A DNA stretch of 64,000 nucleotides, taken from Herbaspirillum sp. SJZ106 (lineage in GTDB: Bacteria; Pseudomonadota; Gammaproteobacteria; Burkholderiales; Burkholderiaceae_D). Positions 1 to 8,079 of this stretch are shown piece by piece. The notes beneath the pieces are model-generated. The model was not told where the DNA came from, did not search any database, and saw only the letters and a program-made list of their open reading frames with translations. Location: NCBI RefSeq assembly GCF_006715495.1, contig NZ_VFNI01000001.1:186001-250000 (forward strand), written 5' to 3'. A program made the position numbers and the translations under genes. How positions within the stretch are numbered: position 1 is the stretch's first letter; the number at the start of each line of letters is the position of its first letter.

Positions 1-207
1 GCTTTGGTGTTGCGCATCCAGCGCCGCCACCACTTCGGCGCGCGGCCGCGCGAACGGCAGGCGCTTGATGTCCAGCTGCGCCGCGCGTTCCGGGTCGCCG
101 GCCAGCAAGCCTTCGATGGGAGCGCCGTCGGGGCAGATGAAACGTTCGCCCGGATGAGCGGGATCGGTGAAACCGTATTCAAGCAATAGCAACAGGTCGC
201 GGCTCAT
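1..207 (-). CDS. DUF3088 family protein, 3' end outside window
   Basis: The first 69 codons of a minus-strand gene are present; the rest runs off the left edge. The start ATG (complement of 205-207) is preceded by a purine-rich GAGGAAA element at good spacing. The protein begins MSRDLLLLLEYGFTDP and continues with a GERFICPDGAPIEG segment and a DIKRLPFARPR segment, the pattern I know from DUF3088 proteins, whose function is unknown. It is transcribed divergently from the DUF4105 gene on its right. Family assignment rests on the N-terminal third only. Confidence 0.75.
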   Translation of the reverse strand, partial: MSRDLLLLLEYGFTDPAHPGERFICPDGAPIEGLLAGDPERAAQLDIKRLPFARPRAEVVAALDAQHQS

Positions 208-372
208 GGCATTTCCTCGGGATGGCAATCGGAAGATTCTGTGCTGCGGCCCCGGCGCCGGCCACGAATAAATCTGCATAAACATATACGTATGCGGCAG
301 CTACAATGCCGTTTGGCGCAGGGGGAACTGACCTCCCGCTTTTTTCCATTTCTTTGTGAATGCGATTTCCTG

Positions 373-1413
373 ATGGCGTTCCTGACTTCCTTCCTGTGGC
401 TGCGCTGGCCCTTGTTGCTGCTGGCGGTTTGCGTGCTGGCCGGCCTGGCCGCATGGGGCGCGTGCGCGTTGTGGTTCCAGCTGCCGGCGCCGCCGTGGGC
501 GCGCGGCGCGGCGATTGCCGCGTGGTCGTTGCTGGCGCTGGCGGCATTGGCCGCCCTGGCCGGTGTGGCCGGCGCCGGTTGGCGCTGGTGCCTGGCGGCG
601 TTCCTGCTGTGCACGGTGGCGCTGTTGGCATGGTGGCATGGCATCCGGCCGTCGCATGAGCGGATCTGGGCCGACGATGTCGCGCGCATGCTGGAGCCGC
701 AGGTGCAGGGCGATCAGGTGACGCTGGCCAATGTGCGCAACTTCCGCTGGCGTAGCGAAACCGATTACGACATGCATTGGGAGACCCGCCGTTACGACCT
801 GGCGCACCTGGTTTCGGCCGATCTGCTCCTGTCTTACTGGATGGGGCCGGCGATCGCGCACACGCTGGTGTCGTTCGGTTTCGACGACGGCCGGCGCCTG
901 GTGTTCTCGCTGGAGATCCGCAAGGAGCGGGGCGAGAGCTTTTCCGCCATCGGCGGCTTCTTCCGCCGGTTTGAAACAGTGATCGTGGCGGCCGACGAGA
1001 GCGACATCATCCGCACCCGCACCAATGCGCGCGGCGAAGACGTCTACCTGTACCGGCTGCGGCTGGCGCCGGAGCAGTTGCGCAAGGTCTTCCTCGGTTA
1101 CCTGGAGCGGGCTGCCCAGTTGCGGCAAGAGCCCCGTTTCTACAATACGCTCACCAGCAATTGCACCACCATCGTGTTCGAACTGGCGCGCCGGTTGTCG
1201 CCCTCGCTGCCGCTGGATTACCGTCTGCTGCTGTCGGGATATTTCGCGCAATATGCCTACGACCACGGCGGCCTGGCGCCGGGCCGCTCCTTCGATGAAC
1301 TGAAGGCCGCAGGCCGCATCACGCAGCGTGCGCTGGCGGCAGCGCCGGATGCGGATTATTCGAAGGCCATCCGGCAGGGCGTGCCGGGCGTGGCGGAGTC
1401 AGAATTGCGTTGA
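373..1413 (+). CDS. DUF4105 (Lnb N-terminal-like) membrane protein
   Basis: This 346-residue protein has about three hydrophobic segments in the first 90 residues (roughly 6-26, 44-63 and 70-90), followed by a soluble domain that should face the periplasm. The domain starts near residue 120 with NVRNFRWRSETDYD and contains a TSNCTT motif whose cysteine is residue 264. This arrangement matches DUF4105, the domain at the N terminus of lacto-N-biosidase-like and related cell-surface proteins and thought to be a Cys/His hydrolase. The chosen ATG lies directly before the first membrane segment; the reading frame is open further upstream but that part is not protein-like. Substrate is unknown. It stands alone between the divergent DUF3088 gene and the ssu cluster. 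Confidence 0.75.
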   Translation: MAFLTSFLWLRWPLLLLAVCVLAGLAAWGACALWFQLPAPPWARGAAIAAWSLLALAALAALAGVAGAGWRWCLAAFLLCTVALLAWWHGIRPSHERIWADDVARMLEPQVQGDQVTLANVRNFRWRSETDYDMHWETRRYDLAHLVSADLLLSYWMGPAIAHTLVSFGFDDGRRLVFSLEIRKERGESFSAIGGFFRRFETVIVAADESDIIRTRTNARGEDVYLYRLRLAPEQLRKVFLGYLERAAQLRQEPRFYNTLTSNCTTIVFELARRLSPSLPLDYRLLLSGYFAQYAYDHGGLAPGRSFDELKAAGRITQRALAAAPDADYSKAIRQGVPGVAESELR

Positions 1414-1550
1414 TGCGCTGATGCGTGGGGGCCGTCGCTGTCCACGGACGAGTCGGTTCGCCGTCCGTATGGCTTATCCGGGTGGGCGCATGCGGCGCCG
1501 GGCTGGTGTAGAGCCTGCTGCGCCTGTTGCACCGATTGCGCGATGCGTCG

Positions 1551-1582
1551 CGCACTCACGCCTATTGATGAAATGAGTTCCA
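1551..1582. repeat. 32-bp repeat, copy 1 (inverted copy at 19547-19578)
   Basis: These 32 bases occur again, exactly and in inverse orientation, at 19547-19578, directly upstream of sbcB. The flanks differ on both sides, so the identity ends sharply. Here the copy sits about 100 bp upstream of ssuC. Confidence 0.8.
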
Positions 1583-1600
1583 GATATGTTAGATCGAAAT

Positions 1601-1616
1601 AATTATTTAAATAATT
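1601..1616. promoter_or_regulatory. AT-rich palindrome upstream of the ssu cluster
   Basis: AATTATTTAAATAATT is a perfect 16-bp palindrome inside a very AT-rich stretch (about 1583-1640) that contrasts with the GC-rich surroundings. It lies 68 bp before the ssuC start, where a promoter and a CysB/Cbl-type activator site would be expected for a sulfur-starvation operon. The regulator is an inference; only the palindrome and base composition are visible. Confidence 0.45.
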
Positions 1617-1683
1617 CATGAGATTTGTTTAGGATTTTCCACATCGCGGCACTTCGCCGCCAGCCAATGTGGAGGATGCACCC

Positions 1684-2547
1684 ATGCCAGAAGTGGTCAA
1701 TCGCCTGTCGTTGCCCAAGGCGGCAGCGGCCGGGCCGCCGCCGTCGACAAGCGCGGCGCGCCCATCGCGGCTGGCCGATCCCCATGCGCTGCTGGCCATT
1801 TCATGGCTGGCGCCGGTGGTCGCGCTGGTGGCGTGGGAAATTTTCGCCCGCCTCGGTTTTTTGTCGCCCCAGGTATTGCCTGCGCCCAGCAAGGTTGCCG
1901 TCACTGCCTGGAACCTGGTCGGCCAGGGCCGTCTGCTGAGCGATCTCGCCGCCAGCCTGCTGCGGGCCGTCTCCGGCTTTGTCATCGGCGGCGGCATCGG
2001 TTTCGCCCTGGGCACCCTGGTCGGTTTTTCGCGCCTGGCCGAAGCGCTGTTCGACCGCAGCGTGCAGATGGTGCGCGCCGTCCCTTTCCTGGCGGCGTTG
2101 CCGCTGGTGATCGTGTGGTTCGGGGTGGATGAGGGCGGCAAGGTGTTCCTGGTGTCGCTGGGCGTGCTGTTCCCGATCTATATCAATACCGTGCTCGGCA
2201 TCCGCCAGGTCGACCCCAAGCTGGTCGAGCTGGGCCGCGTCATGGGTTTGTCGGACTGGGCGCTGATTCGCCGCATCATCCTGCCCGGCGCCTTGCCGTC
2301 GATCCTGGCCGGCGTGCGCTATGCGCTGGCGGTAGCCTGGCTGGCGCTGGTGATCGCCGAAACCATCGCCACCAATGTCGGCATCGGTTCCCTGGCCATG
2401 GATGCGCGCGAGTTCCTGCAGACCGATGTGATCGTGCTGACCATCGTCATCTATGCCGGCATCGGCGTCGTCTCGGACGGCATCGCGCGGGCGCTGGAGC
2501 GCCGGCTGCTGGCCTGGCATCCCAACTACGCCAAGGGCGGCCGATGA
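1684..2547 (+). CDS. ssuC: Sulfonate-type ABC transporter permease SsuC
   Basis: This 287-residue inner-membrane protein has an N-terminal soluble extension of about 35 residues and then several membrane segments. The cytoplasmic coupling loop of ABC permeases appears around residues 185-205 (GRVMGLSDWALIRRIILPG). It resembles SsuC/TauC/NrtB permeases that import sulfonates, taurine or nitrate; the neighbouring monooxygenase favours sulfonates. The ATG at 1684 is preferred over an in-frame GTG at 1669 because GGAGG lies about 7 bases before it. The stop overlaps the next start by four bases (ATGA), indicating coupled translation with the ATPase. Confidence 0.88.
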   Translation: MPEVVNRLSLPKAAAAGPPPSTSAARPSRLADPHALLAISWLAPVVALVAWEIFARLGFLSPQVLPAPSKVAVTAWNLVGQGRLLSDLAASLLRAVSGFVIGGGIGFALGTLVGFSRLAEALFDRSVQMVRAVPFLAALPLVIVWFGVDEGGKVFLVSLGVLFPIYINTVLGIRQVDPKLVELGRVMGLSDWALIRRIILPGALPSILAGVRYALAVAWLALVIAETIATNVGIGSLAMDAREFLQTDVIVLTIVIYAGIGVVSDGIARALERRLLAWHPNYAKGGR

Positions 2548-3287
2548 TGATGCTCCCCACCCATACCATGCATCCGGCGGGTTTCGAGGAAACCGCCGTC
2601 ACCGTCAGCGGCCTGCAGCGCCGTTATGGCGAGCGTAGCGTGATCAAGGGGCTGAACCTGCGCATCGCGCGCGGCGAGTTCGTCGCCCTGCTCGGCGAAA
2701 GCGGTTGCGGCAAGACCACGCTGCTGCGTGCGCTGGCCGGGCTGGATGCCACCGACGGCGGGCGCATCGACGGCCCGGCGCAACCGGCGGTGGTGTTCCA
2801 GGAACCGCGCCTGGTGCCGTGGGATCCGCTGTGGCGCAATGTCGCGCTGGGGCTGGACGACCAGGCCGGCAAGCCGCTGGCCAAGGCGGCGCTGGAAGAA
2901 GTGGGCCTGGGCGCGCGCATCGACGACTGGCCGCGCAACCTGTCCGGAGGCCAGGCGCAACGCGTGGCGCTGGCCCGCGCGCTGGTGCGCGAACCGCGCC
3001 TGCTGTTGCTGGATGAACCCTTCGCCGCGCTCGACGCGCTGACGCGCATCCGCATGCATGCGCTGGTGCGCCAATTGCTGGCGCGCCACCGGCCCGGCGT
3101 GCTGCTGGTCACGCACGATGTCGACGAAGCCATCGTGCTGGCCGATCGCATCCTGGTCATGCGCGACGGCGCCATCGCCAGCGACTACACGGTCGCGCCG
3201 CAGGCCGCGCACAATCGTTCGCATCCGGCCGCCGAGGCCCTGCGCGCGCAGTTGCTGGCCGAGCTGGGCGTGGCGGCCGAAGCCTGA
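2544..3287 (+). CDS. ssuB: Sulfonate-type ABC transporter ATPase SsuB
   Basis: This 247-residue ATP-binding subunit powers import through the adjacent permease. Walker A is GESGCGKTT (residues 51-59), the ABC signature is LSGGQAQR (about 133-140) and Walker B is LLLLDEPFAALD (about 153-164), all intact, followed by a switch histidine in LVTHD. The short linker and overall size match the SsuB/TauB/NrtD class. Its start overlaps the ssuC stop, so the two are one transcription and translation unit. The substrate-binding protein follows after a 90-bp gap that contains a strong hairpin. Confidence 0.9.
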   Translation: MMMLPTHTMHPAGFEETAVTVSGLQRRYGERSVIKGLNLRIARGEFVALLGESGCGKTTLLRALAGLDATDGGRIDGPAQPAVVFQEPRLVPWDPLWRNVALGLDDQAGKPLAKAALEEVGLGARIDDWPRNLSGGQAQRVALARALVREPRLLLLDEPFAALDALTRIRMHALVRQLLARHRPGVLLVTHDVDEAIVLADRILVMRDGAIASDYTVAPQAAHNRSHPAAEALRAQLLAELGVAAEA

Positions 3288-3313
3288 ACGCATTTCCCGG
3301 CCGGGTGTTTTCG

Positions 3314-3335
3314 TGCCGCCGCTCAAGCGGCGGCA
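3314..3335 (+). repeat. Perfect hairpin between ssuB and ssuA
   Basis: TGCCGCCGCT and AGCGGCGGCA form a perfect 10-bp inverted repeat with a 2-base centre. A T-rich but interrupted stretch follows (3340-3360). It could be a weak terminator, or an RNA-stabilising hairpin that sets different levels of the transporter core and the abundant binding protein. Confidence 0.6.
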
Positions 3336-3377
3336 TGGGCCTTCTTTTTCCTTTCATTTCTCAACCAAGCATTCATC

Positions 3378-4388
3378 ATGAGCGAACACGACAAGCCTGC
3401 CAATTCCCAACGACGCCACCTGATCCAGGCCGCCTTCGCCGGCGCCGCGCTTGGCGCCGCCGGCCTTGCCGGCACGGCGCTGGCTGCAGCGGGCAAGTCG
3501 CGCAATACCGACACCGTGCGCCTGGCATGGGGCAAGGGCGGCTTGCCCGGCATTGCCCGCACCCGCGGCGAATTTGAAAAGACCCTGGCCAGGGACGGCA
3601 TCAAGGTGCAATGGATCGGCCCGTTCCCCAACCATGCGCCGTCGCTGCAGGCGGTCACCGGCGGCAGCGCCGATTTCGGTTTCGGCGGCAGCACCACGCC
3701 GGCGCTGGCGGCGATGATCGCCGGATCGCCGCTGGTATTTACGCAGTTCGCCGTGGTCGAACCGCGCAGCACCGCCATCATCGCGCGCGACGGTTCCGGC
3801 ATCGACAAGGTCGCCGACCTGGTGGGCAAGAGCGTGGCGGTGAACCGTTCCGGCCTGGGAGAGTTCCTGCTGGTGGCGGCGCTGGAGAAGCATGGCATCG
3901 ACCGCAGCAAGGTGAAGTTCGTCTATCTCAACCCGCCCGATGCCGGCCCGGCATTCTCGCAGGGCAAGGTCGACGCCTGGTCGATGTGGAGCCCGGGCGT
4001 GGACATCGCGCGCGTGGAATACAAGGCGCATGACGTGTTCTTCGAAGGGCGCGACCTCGATTTCCTGATCGACTTCAATTCCTACGTCACGCACCGCAAG
4101 TTCGCCGAAGAGAACGGCGACATCGTGCGCGCCGTCAACGCCGCCTACCGTGCCGAAGGGGAATGGATCACAAAGAACACCAAGGAGGCGGAAATACTGG
4201 TGCAGAAGGACGCGGGCTATTCCGACGCCGTGCGCGATTCGCTGATCCGGCTGCAGCGCCGCTGGGAGTTCCACGGCGCCGGCGACGCCAGATTCATCGC
4301 CACCTTCCAGGGCGCGGCGGACTGGCTCTCGGAGCGCAAGATCCTGCCGCAAAAAGTGAAAGTCACCGACTACATCGTCAATGTCTGA
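3378..4388 (+). CDS. ssuA: Sulfonate-type ABC transporter substrate-binding protein SsuA
   Basis: This 336-residue periplasmic binding protein belongs to the SsuA/TauA/NrtA group. Residues 11-17 (QRRHLIQ) form a twin-arginine-like motif ahead of a small-residue-rich hydrophobic stretch ending near AGTALAAAG, so export by Tat is plausible; a Sec-type signal cannot be excluded. The mature part has the usual pattern for this family (TGGSADFGFGGSTTPALAA near residues 94-112 and a central DAWSMWSP). It is the third gene of the cluster, 30 bp upstream of the monooxygenase, and should define which sulfonate is captured. The exact ligand cannot be read from sequence. Confidence 0.87.
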   Translation: MSEHDKPANSQRRHLIQAAFAGAALGAAGLAGTALAAAGKSRNTDTVRLAWGKGGLPGIARTRGEFEKTLARDGIKVQWIGPFPNHAPSLQAVTGGSADFGFGGSTTPALAAMIAGSPLVFTQFAVVEPRSTAIIARDGSGIDKVADLVGKSVAVNRSGLGEFLLVAALEKHGIDRSKVKFVYLNPPDAGPAFSQGKVDAWSMWSPGVDIARVEYKAHDVFFEGRDLDFLIDFNSYVTHRKFAEENGDIVRAVNAAYRAEGEWITKNTKEAEILVQKDAGYSDAVRDSLIRLQRRWEFHGAGDARFIATFQGAADWLSERKILPQKVKVTDYIVNV

Positions 4389-4418
4389 GAACCCGCATCA
4401 TCTACGGAAAGGCACATC

Positions 4419-5513
4419 ATGAGCGTCAATTTCATCGGCATGATCACCAGCCACAAGAACTCGGAAATCCATCCTTCGACCGGTCCCGCCATCGACCACG
4501 ACTACCTGCTGCGCTTTGCCAGGGCGCATGAGGACGCCGGTTTCGACCGCGTGCTGGTGCCCTACCATTCGACCGGGCCGGACGCCATCCTGACCATCGC
4601 CCAGGCGGCCGCCGCCACCAGCCGCATCAAGCTGATGCTGGCGCACCGTCCCGGCTTCGTCGCGCCCACGCTGGCCGCGCGCCAGCTTGCCACGCTCGAC
4701 CAGTTCAGCGGCGGGCGGCTGGGCGTGCACATCATCTCCGGCGGTTCGGATGCCGAGCAGCGGCGCGACGGCGACTACCTCGACCATGACCAGCGCTATG
4801 CGCGCACCGACGAGTACCTGGCGATCCTGCGCCGGGTATGGACCGAAGAGAAGCCATTTGACCATCAGGGTGCGCACTACCGTTTCGAGCAGGCATTCTC
4901 GGAAGTCAAGCCGGTACAAAAGCCGCACATCCCGATCTTCTTCGGCGGCGCCTCGGATGCGGCCATTCCCGTGGCTGGCCGGCATGCCGACATCTACGCG
5001 CTGTGGGGCGAATCGCTCGACCAGGTGCGCGACCTGACCGGCCGCGTGCGCGCCGAGGCGGCGCGCCACGGACGCGAGATCGCCTTCTCGGTGTCGTTCC
5101 GCCCGATCCTGGCCGATACAGAAGAAAAGGCCTGGGCGCGCGCCGAAAGCATCCTCGCAGAAACCCGCCGCCTGCGCGCCGGCAACGCCAAGCTGCACCC
5201 AGCCTATACCGGCCCGCAACAAAGCGAAGGCGCGCGCCGCCTATTGGCCGCGGCCGACAAGGGCGCCCGCGTGGACAAGCGCCTCTGGACCGCGATCGCC
5301 AAGGAAACCGGCGCCCGCTACAACTCCACCGCGCTGGTCGGCACGCCGGAACAGGTGGCCGAAGCGCTGCTGGATTACTACGACCTGGGCGTGACCAATT
5401 TCCTCATCCGCGGCTTCGACCCGCTGGAAGATGCGATCGATTACGGGCGCGAGCTGATCCCCCGTACGCGGGAGCTGGTGGCGCAGCGGATTGGGAAGAA
5501 AAAGGCGGCCTGA
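4419..5513 (+). CDS. ssuD: SsuD-like FMNH2-dependent alkanesulfonate monooxygenase
   Basis: This 364-residue protein of the bacterial luciferase-like superfamily should use reduced FMN and oxygen to cleave the C-S bond of sulfonates, releasing sulfite for cysteine synthesis. Family features are the N-terminal TIM-barrel strands, the RIKLMLAHRPGFVAPTLAARQLATLD block and the SGGRLGVHIISGGSDAEQ segment equivalent to the SsuD active-site region. The N terminus (MITSHKNSEIHPSTGP) differs from Escherichia coli SsuD, so the precise substrate may differ. No ssuE-type FMN reductase lies next to it, so reduced flavin must come from elsewhere. It is the last intact gene of the cluster. Confidence 0.82.
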   Translation: MSVNFIGMITSHKNSEIHPSTGPAIDHDYLLRFARAHEDAGFDRVLVPYHSTGPDAILTIAQAAAATSRIKLMLAHRPGFVAPTLAARQLATLDQFSGGRLGVHIISGGSDAEQRRDGDYLDHDQRYARTDEYLAILRRVWTEEKPFDHQGAHYRFEQAFSEVKPVQKPHIPIFFGGASDAAIPVAGRHADIYALWGESLDQVRDLTGRVRAEAARHGREIAFSVSFRPILADTEEKAWARAESILAETRRLRAGNAKLHPAYTGPQQSEGARRLLAAADKGARVDKRLWTAIAKETGARYNSTALVGTPEQVAEALLDYYDLGVTNFLIRGFDPLEDAIDYGRELIPRTRELVAQRIGKKKAA

Positions 5514-5574
5514 CTGCCTGGGCTGAAGGGATGCGGCCGGCGTGCGCCTTTGGCGCTGCGCCGGCCGTCTTGTT

Positions 5575-5652
5575 TCAGGCCGATTCCAGCGCCTGCTGGA
5601 GGTCGGCCCGCCGGTCGTCGATGTGTTCGATGCCGACCGACAGACGAAAAAC
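5575..5652 (-). pseudogene. 3' remnant of a Cys/Met-metabolism PLP enzyme
   Basis: Reading the minus strand, the last 25 codons before a TGA encode a peptide containing RLSVGIEHIDD and ending ADLQQALESA. This is the typical C terminus of the cystathionine gamma-synthase / O-acylhomoserine sulfhydrylase family, where RLSVGIE-[DH]-hydrophobic-[DE]-D precedes the final helix. Nothing upstream encodes the rest of the enzyme: the frame runs into the ribE terminator stem and then ribE itself. It is therefore a leftover from a deletion or replacement, next to other sulfur genes. Which family member it came from cannot be told. Confidence 0.65.
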
Positions 5653-5672
5653 GGCCGGGGGAACCCGGCCGT
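5645..5672 (-). terminator. Rho-independent terminator of ribE
   Basis: ACGGCCGGG and CCCGGCCGT form a perfect 9-bp stem. Read on the minus strand it is followed by TTTTTCG, so it works downstream of ribE. It overlaps the enzyme remnant. Confidence 0.8.
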
Positions 5673-5699
5673 CGTGTGCTGCTTGGATAACGGTTTTAT

Positions 5700-6311
5700 T
5701 TACTTGGCGCTGAGCATGCGCTCGACATAGCGCGCAATCAGGTCGATCTCCAGGTTCACCTTGCTGCCCGCCTTCAGGTGTTTCAAGGTGGTGACTTCCA
5801 CCGTGTGCGGGATCAGGTTGATCGAGAAGCGGCAGGCGTCGGCCAGGTCTTCGACGCGGTTGACCGTCAGCGAGACGCCATTGACCACGATCGAGCCCTT
5901 GTAGGCCAGGTATTTGCCCAGCGCTTTCGGCGCGTCGACGATCAGTTCGCGCGATTCGCCGACCGGTTCGAAGGAGTGGACCCGGCCCAGGCCGTCGACG
6001 TGGCCGGAGACCAGGTGGCCGCCCAGGCGCTCGGCCAGGGTCAGGGCTTTTTCCAGGTTGACTTCGCCGGGGGCATCGAGGCCGGCGGTGAGGTTCAGGC
6101 TTTCGCGCGAGACGTCGACGGTGAAGCCGCTGGCGCTTTTTTCCACCACGGTCATGCAGGCGCCGTTCAAGGCGATCGAGTCGCCCAGGCCGACGTCGTC
6201 CATCGGCAGGGCGCCGGCATCGACGGTCAGGCGCACGCCGGCGTCGGGGCCGGCGGCGAGCGGTTGGACGGAGGTGATTTTGCCGATGGCGGCGACGATA
6301 CCTGTAAACAT
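5700..6311 (-). CDS. ribE: Riboflavin synthase, alpha chain
   Basis: This 203-residue enzyme dismutates two molecules of 6,7-dimethyl-8-ribityllumazine to riboflavin and the RibH substrate. The start is fixed by the invariant N terminus MFTGIV. Two homologous lumazine-binding halves are visible: the first with GDSIALNGACMTVVE, the second (about residue 97 on) with HLVSGHVDG and GSIVVNGVSLTVN. Length is normal for the family. It lies 39 bp downstream of ribD in the same direction and is followed by a strong terminator, so ribD-ribE form a short operon. No FMN riboswitch is visible upstream. The gene is called ribC in some organisms. Confidence 0.96.
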   Translation of the reverse strand: MFTGIVAAIGKITSVQPLAAGPDAGVRLTVDAGALPMDDVGLGDSIALNGACMTVVEKSASGFTVDVSRESLNLTAGLDAPGEVNLEKALTLAERLGGHLVSGHVDGLGRVHSFEPVGESRELIVDAPKALGKYLAYKGSIVVNGVSLTVNRVEDLADACRFSINLIPHTVEVTTLKHLKAGSKVNLEIDLIARYVERMLSAK

Positions 6312-6350
6312 GTTGCAGCCTCTGTAAGAACGCCGGGCTGGGCCGGGCAA

Positions 6351-7472
6351 TTAATTGAACCGTGCAAGGATACGCAAATCCGGCCCGATCTGCTTGACCT
6401 CGTAGAAGTTCAGGTCGATCTTGCCGGACAGGTCTTGCAGCGGCGGCAGGTCGAACATGTTGCGGCCTTCACCCAGGAGGCTGGGCGCGAGGTAGAGCAG
6501 CAGTTCGTCGACGCAGCCTGCGCGGATCAGCGCAGCGTTGAGCTTGGAACCGGCTTCCACATGCAGTTCATTGATCTGGCGCCGGCCGAGTTCGCGCACC
6601 AGCGCCGGCAGGTCTACCTTGCCCTCGGCGTTGGGCAGCACGATGACTTCGGCGCCCTGGCTTTCCAGCATGGCGGTTTTCTCTTTGTCGTCGGCGGCGG
6701 TGAAGACCCAGGTGCCGCCGCCCTGGATTACGCGCGCCTGCGGCGAGACGGCGAGCTTGCTGTCGACCACGATACGGCGCGGCTGGCGCGGCGTGTCGAT
6801 GGCGCGCACGGTGAGCTGGGCGTCGTCCTTGGCGATGGTGCCGATGCCGGCCATGATGGCGCAGGCGCGGGCGCGCCAGACGTGGCCGTCGTCGCGCGCG
6901 GCCTGGCTGGTGATCCACTGGCTCAGGCCATTGTGCAGGGCGGTCTTGCCATCCAGGCTGGCGGCGCTTTTCATGCGCACCCAGGGTTTGCTGGTGCGCA
7001 TGCGCGCCAGGAAGCCGATGTTGATTTCCCGCGCTTCTTCTTCCAGGAGTCCGCAGGTGACGTCGATGCCAGCGGCCTGCAATCTGGCCAGGCCCTGGCC
7101 GGCCACCAGCGGATTGGGGTCGGCGATGGCGGCCACCACGCGGGCCACGCCGGCGCGCACCAGCGCATCGGCGCAAGGCGGGGTGCGGCCGAAATGGCTG
7201 CAGGGTTCCAGCGTGACGTAGACGGTGGCGCCGCGCACATCCTGGCCGCGCGCGGCGGCGTCGGCCAGGGCCTGGATCTCGGCGTGGTTGCCGCCGGGCG
7301 GCTGGGTGAAGCCGGCGCCGATGACGCGGCGCTGCTTGACGATCACGCAGCCCACGCGCGGGTTGGGGGTGGTGTTGAGCATGCCGAAGCCGGCCTGGAT
7401 CAGCGCCAGCGCCATGGCTTGTTGGTCGTTGCCGATGTCGAATTGGTAGAGCGGGTCTTCTGTCAGGGTCAT
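6351..7472 (-). CDS. ribD: Bifunctional pyrimidine deaminase/reductase RibD
   Basis: This 373-residue enzyme carries out the second and third steps of riboflavin synthesis. The N-terminal deaminase has the zinc motif HAE (in GGNHAEIQAL) and PCSHFGRTPPC; the C-terminal part (from about residue 150) is the NADPH-dependent reductase with MKSAASLDGKTA and an HVEAGSKLNAAL segment. The chosen ATG (complement of 7470-7472) gives a normal length; the open frame upstream of it is not family-like. It is the first gene of the ribD-ribE pair and lies 135 bp downstream of the minor pilin cluster, which is probably a separate unit. The other rib genes of this window are at 54.5-56.2 kb. Confidence 0.95.
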   Translation of the reverse strand: MTLTEDPLYQFDIGNDQQAMALALIQAGFGMLNTTPNPRVGCVIVKQRRVIGAGFTQPPGGNHAEIQALADAAARGQDVRGATVYVTLEPCSHFGRTPPCADALVRAGVARVVAAIADPNPLVAGQGLARLQAAGIDVTCGLLEEEAREINIGFLARMRTSKPWVRMKSAASLDGKTALHNGLSQWITSQAARDDGHVWRARACAIMAGIGTIAKDDAQLTVRAIDTPRQPRRIVVDSKLAVSPQARVIQGGGTWVFTAADDKEKTAMLESQGAEVIVLPNAEGKVDLPALVRELGRRQINELHVEAGSKLNAALIRAGCVDELLLYLAPSLLGEGRNMFDLPPLQDLSGKIDLNFYEVKQIGPDLRILARFN

Positions 7473-7607
7473 GGTGTCGCCGTGTGGGGATGGGCGCGGC
7501 CGGGCGCGCGCCGGATGCCCGTCAATATACACGGCTTTGCAGCCGCTTTCTGCTCTCCTGCGGGCTTGGCGCCCCAGGCGCGGCCCGGCGCCAACGCATG
7601 GCTCGGC

Positions 7608-8075
7608 CTAGCAGCTATTGTCCCGGGCGGGGTTGCAGACGCGCACGCGGCCGAGGAAGTTGATGACCACCACCCGCCGCATGCCGGCGGCGCTGAAATG
7701 CCAGCTGCCTTTGGTGACCGGTTGGCCGTTCGGCCGGAACGCCACCGTTTCGCCGTCTCGGGTGTAGGTCACGGCGATGCCGGGCGGCAGTGCGGAGTGG
7801 GTCGTCACCTCGCGTTTGCCGACTTCGATGCGCCAGCCGCTTGCCCAGTCGCGACCGTCGGCCGGCGTCATGTCGGCGCGGCGGCCGTGGCGCAGGGCTT
7901 CGGTGCGGGCCAGGCTGGCGCCGTGAAAGAAGGCATTGGCGGCGCCGATCAGCTGCTGCCCGGCAATGAAATTCCGCAGCGCCGGCACGCCCGCTGCCAG
8001 CAGCACGCTGGCGATCAGCAGCACCGCCATCAGTTCGACCAGGGTGAAGCCGCGGATGACGTTGTTCGGGCGCAT
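7608..8075 (-). CDS. fimT: FimT/GspH-like minor pseudopilin
   Basis: This 155-residue protein has a type III signal: RG before FTLVELM (residues 10-16), with glutamate at +5 of the mature protein, and then a hydrophobic helix that anchors the pilin. The C-terminal half fits the GspH/FimT fold, including a TKGSWHFSAAGM segment and a final cysteine pair (CNPARDNSC). Minor pilins of this class initiate type IV pilus assembly and, in some species, bind DNA for uptake. It is the last of five tightly spaced minus-strand pilin genes, 4 bp after the pilE-like gene. The symbol reflects family, not proven function. Confidence 0.82.
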   Translation of the reverse strand: MRPNNVIRGFTLVELMAVLLIASVLLAAGVPALRNFIAGQQLIGAANAFFHGASLARTEALRHGRRADMTPADGRDWASGWRIEVGKREVTTHSALPPGIAVTYTRDGETVAFRPNGQPVTKGSWHFSAAGMRRVVVINFLGRVRVCNPARDNSC

Positions 8076-8079
8076 GGCC

